In this document: positions 53,897 to 64,000 of the stretch, piece by piece | Layout: each line of letters starts with the position of its first letter | Position numbering within the stretch: the first letter of the stretch is position 1 | Assembly (NCBI GenBank): GCA_964036295.1 | Contig: OZ038473.1 | Coordinates: forward strand, 11,474,501-11,538,500 | DNA length: 64,000 bases | Direction: 5' to 3' | Origin: Plumapathes pennacea | Taxonomy: Eukaryota > Cnidaria > Anthozoa > Antipatharia > Myriopathidae | Notes under the pieces: generated by a model | Database searches by the model: none | Told to the model about the DNA's origin: nothing | Seen by the model: the letters and a program-made list of their open reading frames with translations, nothing else | Program-made: the position numbers and the translations under genes

Positions 53897-56800
53897 CTAT
53901 GCATGGTCTGGATACATGTTCTGGATGACAGCCTGGACAAAGTCTGATGTGCTACAGTGACCTCCCATGTCCATGGTCAGAGTCTGAGGAACAGGAGAGA
54001 ACAAGACATGAATGCAGTCTTCACTGCAGCAAACAAAGCCAGGCTATAGTTGGACCTGTGAGCTCTGGTATGCTTTACATATAGGATTTTATGTGTGTAT
54101 CATATACTGTGAACATTTTAGTATTAGTGTTTTACAGTTGGTTCTCTATATAATTATGTACAAAGACAGTAATTCCGTAATTCCTTTACATGAGAAGAAA
54201 AAATGATATTATGAAGACCAACTTTGGAGAGAAATCAAACGTGCAGGTTGAGACACAGCGACACTTACCTTGCCTTGTGCAACTGTCTTTTCCACTGCCT
54301 CGCGGATCACCTTGGCAAAGCTCCGGAGACTGAAGCAAAATGGAGTAATGTGTATTAACTTGTCAGGTGGACAAAGATGAAGGGAGAAAAGGCATTTGGA
54401 TTGAGTGAGTTTTAGCTGCAAATTTTGGAGAACAGTTTGTCAGAGAGTAGGAAGGAAATAATGCTGGATAAAGACTGCAAAATTGGCTGCCATTCTGTAC
54501 GAAACTGGGTTCTGTCTGTTTTATACAGTATATCATGGTTTAAATCCTATAGTGACAGGGCCTTACTTCATGTGGTCCAGCATGTTCACACTGGTAAGTA
54601 GCATCGCGGTTGGGTTGGCGATGTTCTGGCCAGCCACCTGTGCGTATGTATGCCGAGCTCCCTGTGTATTAGGCCAAGAATATATCAATCAAATGTTTGC
54701 GGATGTCAAAAAGACTGCTTGCTAATTAAGGCAGAATTAATATTGTGCACTCAATATAACATATTTTATATATAAAGTATATAGAGATTACTTCATGGAA
54801 AGTGTGCGCGTACGGTTTTTATTCACGAGTTGTGAAGTATCATAAAACGAACGAGCGAGGCTTTGCGAGCGAGTGAGTTTTATGATACGAAACAACGAGT
54901 GAATAAAAACTGTACAAAGCACTTTCCATGATGTTTTCTGTTTATTATATACATACTGAGACATTTATGATGGGACCGGGAAACCCTTTAACAGTAGTGA
55001 AAAATCGTCGTTCGCAGCTTGTGATTGGACAAACGATTTTTTTCATGTGTGAAAAGCGTCGTTCGCGGCCTCTCATTGGCTAGAACTCATTTGCGTACGA
55101 AATTTTACGATATGGCTTTTTCGTGAGTATGTCTCAGTATGTATATAATAAATATATATATATATTTACATTTTCAACTGTCTCTCAAAATGTCAACAAT
55201 ACAGTAGTGAGACCTTGGGGTTAACAGGGGTCTACAAAAGTTTGTCCGAGAATTTTCAAATTTTGCTTTTTATAAGCTTTTTTGATGGTATAAACTGAAG
55301 ATGTTCTTACACGTTAGGAGTCGACTTACAGGTTCAAATAATGCAAAGTTGCTTCCAAGACTCTTGCCAGGCACAACACCAGCCCCTCCAACCAATGCCG
55401 CTCCAACATTGTCCACAATAGAGCCATACAAGTTTGGAAGGACCATAACGTCAAATTGGTTAGGATTTGAGACCAACTGTGATTATGGGAAAACAGAAGG
55501 AAAAAGTCAGAACATTTGTTGAGGTAGGCATATTTATATTTTACTCATTTTATGAAATAATGTAGCCATTAATTTATTTTTACTTTTTCCTCAAGCAATA
55601 TACCCCATCTTTACAGACCTGCATGCAAGCATTGTCTACAATGATTCCTTCAAACTTGATCTTGGGGTACAGCTTTGACATATCCTCGCATGACTTTAGG
55701 AACAACCCATCTGCTTGTTTCCTGTTAAAACAACCAAAAGCAAGGCACATACTTGGGGTGCATTCTTTTAGAAATTCCAGAATAAGCCAATATTGAAGAG
55801 ACATTCCTTCAGATGACGCATTCCAATTCCAGATTCAATAAAACAATGATTGTGTTCTCTTGACTGCATTAACAATATTTGACCTTCCCACAGATAAAAC
55901 CGTTTTTGGGTTTCTCATTATTTTGGTGGACGATATTCCAAGACGTATTCCACTATTCTCATTCTGGAACAGTCCCAAAAGAATATGGTACACCCTAAGT
56001 GTGTGAAGTACTGAGGTGAACTTTAGCATTGCAGAGGGGTCTTTAATTTTAACCTAAAAATTGTGTGAGACTTACATGATGTTTGCCTTGTGGACAGCCG
56101 TAACCTTGCTGCGTTGGTGTTTAGTGGCATAGTCAAAGGCAAACTTGGCAATCCTTTGGGACTTCTTTCGTGTGATTACCTTCATCATTTCAACCACACC
56201 AGGAACACTCTGTTTGACAGACAACAACATTATGACATTCATGTATGGTAAGTGTGATCAGAGACAAACTTCTCCTTTATCCTAGATAAAAAAAATCCAT
56301 ATAACTTATCCTAACGTGCCTCAATATCTTATTTGCACAACAAAATATCCATTTTCTTACCAACTGCTAAGAAACAAAAACAGTAAATATAATTCAGGTT
56401 CATAATTTCTAGTCGAATAAAAATAGCTGTAACAGTTCAAGCAGATAATATTGTTTTTAATACCTTCAGCTTGACACTGTAAACAGTTGCAAATTCAAAT
56501 TTGAAGTTAACTGCATGTACTGGTAGTAGTTCAGTATGGAGAAAATAGTTGGGTTGAAACTGTTCAGAGAAGGTTGGGAGCATTTTGGTTCATTCAAGGA
56601 TTTAGACATGGACAACAATCTGGTTGAAATGAGAGATGAAAAGAATTTTGTAAAACTCCTAGATGACAAGACATGTGCAAAACCTCATGTTCCAGGCTTG
56701 TGTATTCCCCCTCGGTTTGCTCACGGATGATGATTAGGTCAACTCCCTCATGCCTACAAAGATAACGATAATATTAAAATAATATTATAGAAGGAATATC

Positions 56801-58524
56801 TGAAAATTTATGTGCTCGCTCGATCATCCCAGCACAAAAAAGGGACTGCTAAATTTTGCAGTCTGTGCTGTTCTATGACACAGGTTATAGTTGACAGTAC
56901 CTTGTGCTGAAGCCAGGCATACTTTTGCAGTGGACAACATTAGCAAAGAGATCCAGCTCTGTTCTGTTAAAATAGAAAAAAAGTATTGGTGTTTTTTTTT
57001 TTTTTTTTTTGTCACAGATCACTACAACAAACCAAAATTATTTCTATGTATATGAGCATACAGCAGATGGCTTACTTCATTTTCTGGTTGAGTGATAAGT
57101 GATCCTGACTTGTGATGCTAGAGGGAGTTGTAAGAGCTCCTGCAGGGTCAGAAATCAGCAATTTGAAGCATTATAAAAAGAATATGTCAATTGGATATCA
57201 AATGAGGAGGTATAAAGCAATAGATAGTAACCTTTCAATCCTACTCCATTTCTCTTCATCGATTCCACCACATCGTCCAGTGTGTAACGACTTCCATATG
57301 ACACGTCACTGAAATATCAAATACAGGGGATCTCTTAGTGTTTCATAGTGCAGTCAGAAGCTTGTCAAAAATGTGCTGGATCTAAAAGTTGTATTTGTGG
57401 TCAGCTCAAAGTTCAATATTGCAAAACCCACTGTGATTGATCATTACATATTTGTATGTTTGTAAAATGGTGCCCCTTCAGAACTAAAATAATGTATAAT
57501 CAACTAATGATTTAGCTGCAATGCTTTGTATTCTGAGCAGTGACAACAATGGCATACCAAACACATGAAGTGACAATAACATCAACACAAACAATACTCA
57601 CTGGTAACAATAACAATATGCAATAAAAATAATATTTAATATAAAATAATATTTAATATATTATTGTTTACCTGATTGGGATTTCATCCCAGTCTACTGG
57701 TACACCAGCCGCACTGAAGAAAAACAACATTTTGATTTAATCTCCTTTTTTTGTCTGAGAATGATTAGAAGTAAACTTCTGTTTTCAATACATCGATATT
57801 CAAGTGTTATGCAGTTGAGTATCAGACTAACCTGAACACTTGCTTCACACAGTTTACCAGCTCTGGCCCGACTCCATCTCCTGGGATGAGCGTCACGTTA
57901 TGGCGTACTTGGGTGTCTTGGAATGGCTGACCTGCGGCCGATTCTGCTCCATTAGAGAACGTTCTCAGAGTCCCAAGACTTGCAGCAGAGATTTGGTGTG
58001 CAGGCTGAAATGGATGAGAAACACAGCAGCTCAAAACGGATACAGCTGAGCAAAGTGACAGGGAAGTTGGCTATATAAACAAGGCAGCTGTCGAAGACAT
58101 CAAGAGTTCAATCACTGTGCAGCTAAGTTACGGTACCGTCACTGCAAAAATGCATAGACTGTAAGTACGTCAATTTCAAAGACAAACACCTCAAAACAGA
58201 ATGGTATGTGAAGCTGATATGTGCACCCCATATTTAAAAACAACGGAGCCACTGCCGTGAACAGAATGATTTAAATCTCGAAGCTGTGCTACTATGTGCT
58301 TACTATAATGTGTATTTACTACAAGTGGCTAGTATCTTGCATATTCGGCAACATAGCTGTCAGGCCAGGGTCAATTTATCCTCAGTGCAAAGACATTTTC
58401 TTATTAGTTTAAGGCAAGTACGGTATAATTAACTGCGTCTTACCCTCAAAAAACGTCCTGAGGTTGAATAAATCCTCGGTAAAGCGAGAAGCCTTGGGGC
58501 AGTGGTACACCAGAAAGTCGCCAT
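53897..58524 (-). CDS. IDH3B: isocitrate dehydrogenase [NAD] subunit beta, mitochondrial
   Basis: This is a non-catalytic (beta-type) subunit of the matrix NAD-isocitrate dehydrogenase of the citric acid cycle. Exons, minus strand: 58524-58444, 58004-57832, 57713-57672, 57308-57232, 57139-57076, 56963-56901, 56753-56684, 56209-56076, 55721-55619, 55476-55330, 54661-54567, 54329-54269 and 53983-53897. They join in phase to 398 residues. The leader [20 protein letters not shown] is a clear mitochondrial presequence. Family landmarks: [83 protein letters not shown] and [16 protein letters not shown] and LFEPGARH favour beta over gamma or alpha. The start at 58524 has an AAAATGG context. The gene is divergent from sideroflexin. 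Confidence 0.95.
54794..54930. mobile_element. inverted-repeat element in an IDH3B intron
   Basis: CATGGAAAGTG...GGTTTTTATTCAC at the left and GTGAATAAAAACTGTAC...CACTTTCCATG at the right pair, with inner arms TATCATAAAAC/GTTTTATGATA and a loop of AGCGAGG repeats. No coding sequence. It is between IDH3B exons 10 and 11. Confidence 0.75.
54941..55152. mobile_element. second inverted-repeat element in the same IDH3B intron
   Basis: TTATTATATACATACTGAGA and TCTCAGTATGTATATAATAA are reverse complements and bound about 210 bp. The interior has two related GTCGTTCGC.GC blocks with TTGGC/ATTGG motifs. It adjoins the 54794-54930 palindrome. Confidence 0.7.
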
Positions 58525-58640
58525 TTTGTTCTGGTAAATTTGTCGTTACATGACGTATTGTATTGTGGTGTCCGCTGAGCAAAGTGGCTTTGGTGTGAGG
58601 TCGCGTGGGGACAACAGCACGAGCACAAAAGCATCAGGTG
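58525..58640. promoter_or_regulatory. probable bidirectional promoter IDH3B / sideroflexin
   Basis: The IDH3B start codon (minus) is at 58524. On the plus strand a donor CATCAG|GTGAGA at 58637 would end a non-coding first exon that splices to TTTGCAG|AACAAT at 59513, 31 bp before the sideroflexin ATG. Both transcripts then start within roughly 100 bp of each other. TGACGTATTG (58552) is a half-CRE. Exact start sites cannot be read from sequence. Confidence 0.5.
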
Positions 58641-59543
58641 AGAGATAATTCTTTCAATTCACGCGATTAATTTTATCGTTTATAGGCTGCTTCACTTCCG
58701 TAACAATCAATTTAAGTGGGTCAAGTATCCACTCGTGTAGACATTCTTCATTCTTCTAATTTACAAGTATTGCAGCCATCCGGAAGTTTGTTCGTTTGAT
58801 TCACATGTTTTACCACCGTGTGACTTCTATTACTGATGAGAATAAGCCGACCTTTTGTTTTTGCACGGCACATTATCTAGGTACGAAGCCCGGATACCGA
58901 AATTAAATCACGTTTTTAGGTTCGGATGCAGTGCAGGCTAATTATTACAAAGGTTTAGACACCCCTGTCCTTCCCCCACTGAACATCGGACCCCCCGGAG
59001 ACGCTTAAATACCATTCTTGGGTCAAAACAGTGACCATTTCATTAAATACCCTCTAGTAAAAACCTGTTAAAACTTGTTATGCCTTTGAACAGAAAAACA
59101 GGCCTGTATTGACAGTGTATTGACATACACATTAATAATAATAAATACAATTATTGTGTTGGCCATAGTCTCCCACATTTGCACCTAATCTCCCGCAAAT
59201 TCATATTAGGGAGTGGTCATTATTTATCGGTTTGGGGAGGGGTCAATAAATGGGGATGGTCTGTGTTAAAAACTTTTTGTGTTCTCAAAGCGATATACAC
59301 CCTGGATTAGAAAACCTCTGGGACCAGGGTAATAGCAGTATAAAACACTCCCCTCTCCCCCCTCCCCACCACCACCACTGACCCCTACCCCCACCTCTTT
59401 AATTACAAAACAGAGTTGTAAAAAAGTGTAATTTTGACATTTTCTTAGCAAGAACTGACTTCAGTTCTTTTAAACCTTGTCCCCTAAGCCCTGTCATCTT
59501 GTTACTTTGCAGAACAATATTAACCCTCATTAAAGCAAGAAGC

Positions 59544-62500
59544 ATGGCTGAATCAGGAGGCAGGATCAACTTGGATGAGCCACGGTGGGATCAGTCTACA
59601 TTCTGGGGAAGATTCAAACATTTCTTTGCCATCACAGATCCCCGAAAGGCAGTGTACACCGATGCCGAGTTAGATAAAGCCAGAGACCTGGTAGACTCTT
59701 ACAAGTATGTATGTTTTCCATCTTTATTAGAAGTACGAACACCACAAATCCTCGAATTAGTGCTCTGGGTACTTATTGCAATAGGTCAAGGTGGAAAGGA
59801 GAGTTGAGAGAAGAGGTGCCTATTTAGAGGGGGTCATATATTCAAGAGTGGGGGGAAGCATTTATTCAAGGGTTTATGGTATGTTTCTTCTTTGTGATTA
59901 CTGATTCCAAATCTGAAAATTCCAGTTGAAATGCTCAATGATATTCTAAACCATCATATAATTTGTCCTAAGACAAGGGAAGGAGCCAGCCGGTGTATCC
60001 ATTGAAGAGCTCTGGCATGCCAAGCATTTGACTGATTCTGCTTTCCACACGGACACTGGGGAAAGGATGACAGTGCTTGGGCGCATGTCGTTTCAAGTGC
60101 CAGGGGGTATGGCTATTACAGGTGCAATGCTCCAGTGGTACAGGTGAGTTTCTCTGTTCATGTGTGCTACATTAGCCAATTCTGTACCCCCATTTTACTA
60201 TAAACTCCACAGAAAGTATACAGTTTTGTGCTACTACTTGGCCAAAGTGAATGATGGAGATTTCTCACATATTGTATTTTCATTACCTGATTTTGCACAG
60301 GACTATTCCAGCAGTGGTATTTTGGCAGTGGATTAATCAGTCTTTCAATGCGCTGGTCAACTATACCAACAGAAACGCCAAGTCAGAAATTACGGGCAAG
60401 TGAGTGAATAAATTTCAGTCTTTTTTCACACCTAGTTACTGTACTCTTTGTAGGATTGTTTGTAAGAATTTGAGACTTTAGTTTGTAAGATCAATGAATT
60501 ATTCATCTAGATCAATATCATTGGTTTCTATTTCCTTGCTTTGTTTTCAGGCAAATTGGTATTGCTTATGTGTCAGCAACTTCCAGTGCTGTTGCAGTAT
60601 CAGTTGGACTCAACAGTCTTGTGAAGGTAACTGTCCTGTAATTCACTCCTGAAAATAATCAACATTTAAATAAATCACTTTATGATAAACCATCTACTGT
60701 GTGATGAGAAAATGGGAAGAGAATTAATTTCTTTCCATTGTCTCATGATAGATGATTTATCATCAAGCTCTAAAGGAGAATGCCACAAGCCACTTTCAAA
60801 ATAAAATATAATGCTTCTCTCACTGAACTCTGATATACAAGTCCTGCTTGTGTTTTCTATTTGATTCTCAGACAGCTCCTCCCCTGCTTGCTCGGTGGGT
60901 TCCATTTGCCGCTGTGGCCGCTGCTAACTGTGTGAACATTCCACTGATGAGGCAAAGGTGAGCAAACCAGGAGCTTTGGGGAGGGAAGGGGGAGGGCACT
61001 TAAAGAAATTTTGTGGGGGAATCAAGGCTATCCCCAGAAATTTGACAAAGAAATATAATGTTACTTTTCTGATCCTCAGGGAAGTCATGAATGGGATTGT
61101 CGTGTTTGACAAAGACGGCAATCCTGTAGGCATGTCAAGTAAGGCGGCAGTCAAGGGAATCTCTCAAGTTGTGGCATCTAGAGTTACTATGGCAACTCCA
61201 GGAATGAGTAAGTTATCTGATGTACAATTGTCAGACCTGAAAGGGCTTACAGAGGGTAAATTACTTTAGCCAAATGGTGTGGAATGCCTTGTCCTTACAG
61301 TTTGTCTGATTTGCAGTTGTGATACCAATAATCATGGAACGTCTAGAGAAATACAGATTTATGCAGGTAATTCGAGACTACCATATTTTGTTTCAATGTT
61401 GCACAGAATCCACTGTGAACAGCTGCATTTTATAGCAAGTCTATTTCTAGAAACTGCTCTTCTAAGTTACACAAGGGAATATATCCAGTTTCAGTTTGAG
61501 ATGATTTGATATTTTCCAGTCAAGTTCTCCTTTAAAATTATTGCTGTTTTCTATCCACTCTGTTCAACTGATAATGTTTGTGTTCCAACAGAGAATTAGA
61601 CCCCTTCATGGCCCAATTCAGATGCTCCTATGTGGTGTCAGGTAAATCAGCTTTTAACGTTTTTACTCCTTAGATCAAAATAAAGTTGAAGCTCCCATAA
61701 GCAGACTTGGGAAGCAGAGTAAATCTCCGTAACTGGAACTGTCAACTTACGAGAGTGTATAAATACAGAGTTTGACTGAGCTATGGTTTAACCCTTTCAC
61801 TCCCAAGAGTGATCAACTTCAATTTTCTCTTTTCAGTCCCCCACCAGAGATACATCATACAGTATGGAGAATTTGGCATTTGATGCCTTGCTCAAAAGAG
61901 AGTTGATTAAAACATGAATTCTCATCTTATCACTCATACATTTTCTTATGGTACATTTTGGAGAATTTGTATTTTGAGCTTGGGAGTGAAAGGGTTAAAC
62001 AGGGTTTCGTACAGGCATCTGTAAGTGGAGCTGTCTGCTTCCAAGAGTGTCCACCCAGAGAGCTTTGACTATACAGTTTCTCCCTACCTTTTAAAAATGT
62101 ATGAGATATGTCTACCAGAGATATGCTTGCCTTTAGTTATTTTTCATGCATGCTCTTACTTCATCCTTGTTCCTCTCTTGCAGCCTCATTTTTATGGTCC
62201 CAGCAGGATGCTCGCTTTTTCCTCAGAAATGGTAAGTTAAATTCAGGAGAAAGTAGTAATTCGTAGTAAGACACGGACTACTGCCGTGGCAGCTTAGTGC
62301 TGGAGGAAACACAGGCAGAACCAAGAGTAGCCTGCAATGCAGGCGTTCCCATTCGTTTTCAGGCAAAATTCATTCGGGAGTAGGACTGGGGCAAAGCTGG
62401 CGAGGTCTGGGAGTGAAAGCGAATGGGAACAAATGAACTGTGCCTGAAAACAAACGGGAGTGCCTGCATTGCAGGCTAAACCAAGAGAAAATCTGATCAT

Positions 62501-62677
62501 TTTCAAAATCATTTCTTCCTTTCATCACATTACCAGTGGAAATATATGTCCTTTATTTTTCTTTTATAATAATTTTTCAGTTCCATGGCAATTGGTGCAT
62601 TAGAACCAGAGCTGCAGGATAAAATCAGAAGGAAAGGACTTAACATTGACAGGGTTTACTTCAACAAAGGACTTTGA
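59544..62677 (+). CDS. sideroflexin (SFXN1/3 type)
   Basis: This is a multi-pass inner-mitochondrial-membrane protein; vertebrate SFXN1 and SFXN3 carry serine into mitochondria for one-carbon metabolism. Exons are 59544-59704, 59973-60143, 60301-60399, 60551-60626, 60872-60957, 61080-61207, 61317-61366, 61592-61641, 62184-62231 and 62581-62677, in phase, 321 residues, the usual length. Landmarks: [58 protein letters not shown] (helix with the conserved N-x-x-N-I-P-LMR), [16 protein letters not shown] and the conserved C-terminus VYFNKGL. The start is the first ATG after a UTR splice acceptor. Which vertebrate paralogue it matches best needs an alignment. AATAAA at 63329 may be the poly(A) signal. 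Confidence 0.95.
61687..62072. mobile_element. AAGCTCC...GCGGACA palindromic repeat, interrupted copy
   Basis: It matches 8259-8446 in order: GTAACTGGAACTGTC, TTACGAGAGTGTATAAAT, GAGTTTGACTGAGCTA, then, after the MITE, ACAGGGTTTCGTA and CCACCCAGAGAGCTTTGACT. It lies in a sideroflexin intron. Confidence 0.8.
61788..61998 (-). mobile_element. CCCTTTCACTCCCAAG MITE nested, TTAA duplication
   Basis: TTAA|CCCTTTCACTCCCAAG at 61788 and CTTGGGAGTGAAAGGG|TTAA ending 61998. The host repeat reads GGTTTAA before and TTAAACAGGG after, against an unbroken GTTTAAACAGGG in the empty copy at 8367-8378. Confidence 0.92.
62329..62477. mobile_element. inverted repeat AGCCTGCAATGCAGGC
   Basis: AGCCTGCAATGCAGGCGTTC and GTGCCTGCATTGCAGGCT bound the element. 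The arms extend through CATTCGTTTTCAGGCA / TGCCTGAAAACAAACG. It is in the last sideroflexin intron. Confidence 0.75.
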
Positions 62678-63456
62678 TGCAGGAGACTTTTGTAGCATGT
62701 TCACTGAGCATAGGGTTAGTATCGCTATCAACAATTAATAATTCAATTCACAGTTAGTATAGCTAACACAGTATAACTCAGGCCAATTATATTTATGGTA
62801 ATTTATGTGTGGCATTTTGTGTAGGTGGTCCTTCATAATTGGGGAGTTGCATGTCAAAAATATGAGACCCTCTGCTCAAAAACAGGGTACTTTTGTAAAA
62901 CGTGTAGGAATTTTAACTTTTGAAGAATCAAAGACTGCTTGAAACAAGATATCAAAATTCATTGAGTTGTTATCACAGGCCCTTCTAGTTCCATAAAAAC
63001 TAAACTTCAGACATTCAATTTGGATTATCTTCTATAATCCACGGCACAAGTGGTTTTCCATGAATAATTAAACAGGGATGCAGCGAGTGGACTGACAAAT
63101 ACGGAACATTGTACAAAATAGTGCAATATTCTCACAAACCAATATAAAGGTCCATTATTTTATCTTTGCAGAAAATTATTTTTGTGTTTTGTTAGTCTTT
63201 GGTCAACAATCAGATGATGGATCAGCTGGTGCCTTGCAAATTCTAAAGCTGGCAATATTATTATTATATATAATAGTAAACGAGCAAAAATTTTTATGGC
63301 CATTTATTATTATATGTCACTGCCAGGAAATAAAAGAAAAATCTGAGAATTTTAGTAACTAAGTTTCATGCTGCTGTTTTCATTGTTGTCTTCTGATATA
63401 AATGTTATAAGTATACTGATCAGCTGTTTGACTTAAAGGTTTGTCAGTTCTCCATC

Positions 63457-63522
<66 letters not shown>

Positions 63523-64000
63523 TTCTCTCTATTGAGCAGTTACGACTAAGGCCCAGGAAAAGAGACCAGTGAAATTTGATTCCAATATTTTGTCAATACA
63601 AACACAAATAAAAATCAATACATTGAACTTTAGTACACCTTCTCACTATACCATAGTTAACAATTTGTGCACTTATTATGAACAATTTAATCCACACATG
63701 TGTTATAGTCTAAGTGCCTGTTATAGCTCCATACTCAAATGTTAACTTTCTGTGAAACTCTCTGTTGATATAATAATTATTATCAGATTGACCCCAAGCT
63801 CATACAAATTCTCCTGATAGTTTTATCAGATTTCATCTATACATGCTGTCTGATCAAATGTCACATTCTCCATACTTTATGTTAATAATATAACATTACA
63901 TCTCTAGTGAAAGGTTTTGTTTGCAAAAACTATATTGTCTGCACAAATTTTCAGTAAGTACTGTGTAAATTTTTTTACATTTTGTCACCTACACAAGTTG
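62678..64000. other. sideroflexin 3' flank
   Basis: A/T-rich, no coding sequence seen. It has a possible poly(A) signal AATAAA at 63329 and a (GT)n run. Confidence 0.45.
63459..63520 (+). repeat. (GT)n microsatellite
   Basis: About 31 uninterrupted GT units. Confidence 0.95.

Noticed and set aside
58446..58634. 62-codon minus frame starting MLLCSCCC
   Set aside because: It overlaps the IDH3B first exon in another frame. The frame beginning at 58524 gives the mitochondrial leader and joins in phase to the enzyme.

Overview
The window is animal nuclear DNA. Genes are split by GT-AG introns, introns and spacers are full of short inverted-repeat transposons and microsatellites, and every recognisable protein is a metazoan family. 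The repeat style and gene structures suggest an invertebrate, most likely an anthozoan cnidarian (coral or anemone). That last step is inference; I could not run a search.

Layout. 1-9.5 kb: spacer with repeats and one doubtful two-exon fragment at the left edge. 9.5-16.0 kb (+): FBXW9, an F-box/WD40 substrate receptor, 9 coding exons. 16.0-21.7 kb: repeat-rich spacer. 21.7-40.5 kb (+): a complete RGS12-type regulator of G-protein signalling with PDZ, PTB, RGS, two Raf-like Ras-binding domains and a GoLoco motif, 16 coding exons including 18-nt and 22-nt micro-exons. 41.8-42.9 kb (+): weak candidate small exons. 43.8-45.9 kb (-): an AhpD/carboxymuconolactone-decarboxylase-like peroxidase with a mitochondrial-type leader, 2 exons. 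46.65-48.07 kb: a 10-bp satellite. 49.3-51.9 kb (+): ARL3, 8 exons. 53.9-58.5 kb (-): mitochondrial NAD-isocitrate dehydrogenase beta subunit (IDH3B-like), 13 exons. 59.5-62.7 kb (+): a sideroflexin, 10 coding exons, head-to-head with IDH3B across a probable bidirectional promoter.

The genes do not form an operon-like pathway. Three of the six (AhpD-like, IDH3B, sideroflexin) are nuclear genes for mitochondrial proteins, and two (RGS12, ARL3) act in GTPase signalling. Exon joins were checked by reading phase: each of the six models stays open from ATG to stop.

The most interesting non-genic signal is a family of about 180-210 bp miniature inverted-repeat elements ending CCCTTTCACTCCCAAG, with a dozen or more copies here. 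Two copies sit inside other palindromic repeats, and one has its unoccupied counterpart in the same window, so the 4-bp target duplication (TTAA, also CTAA and CTAT) can be read directly. Several copies abut splice sites. Other notable items are a 711-bp element with a 9-bp target duplication nested next to another repeat, an insertion flanked by a 14-bp duplication of an exon end plus splice donor, a tandem repeat whose unit carries a splice donor, and a satellite open in all three forward frames. I found no clearly new biochemical system.
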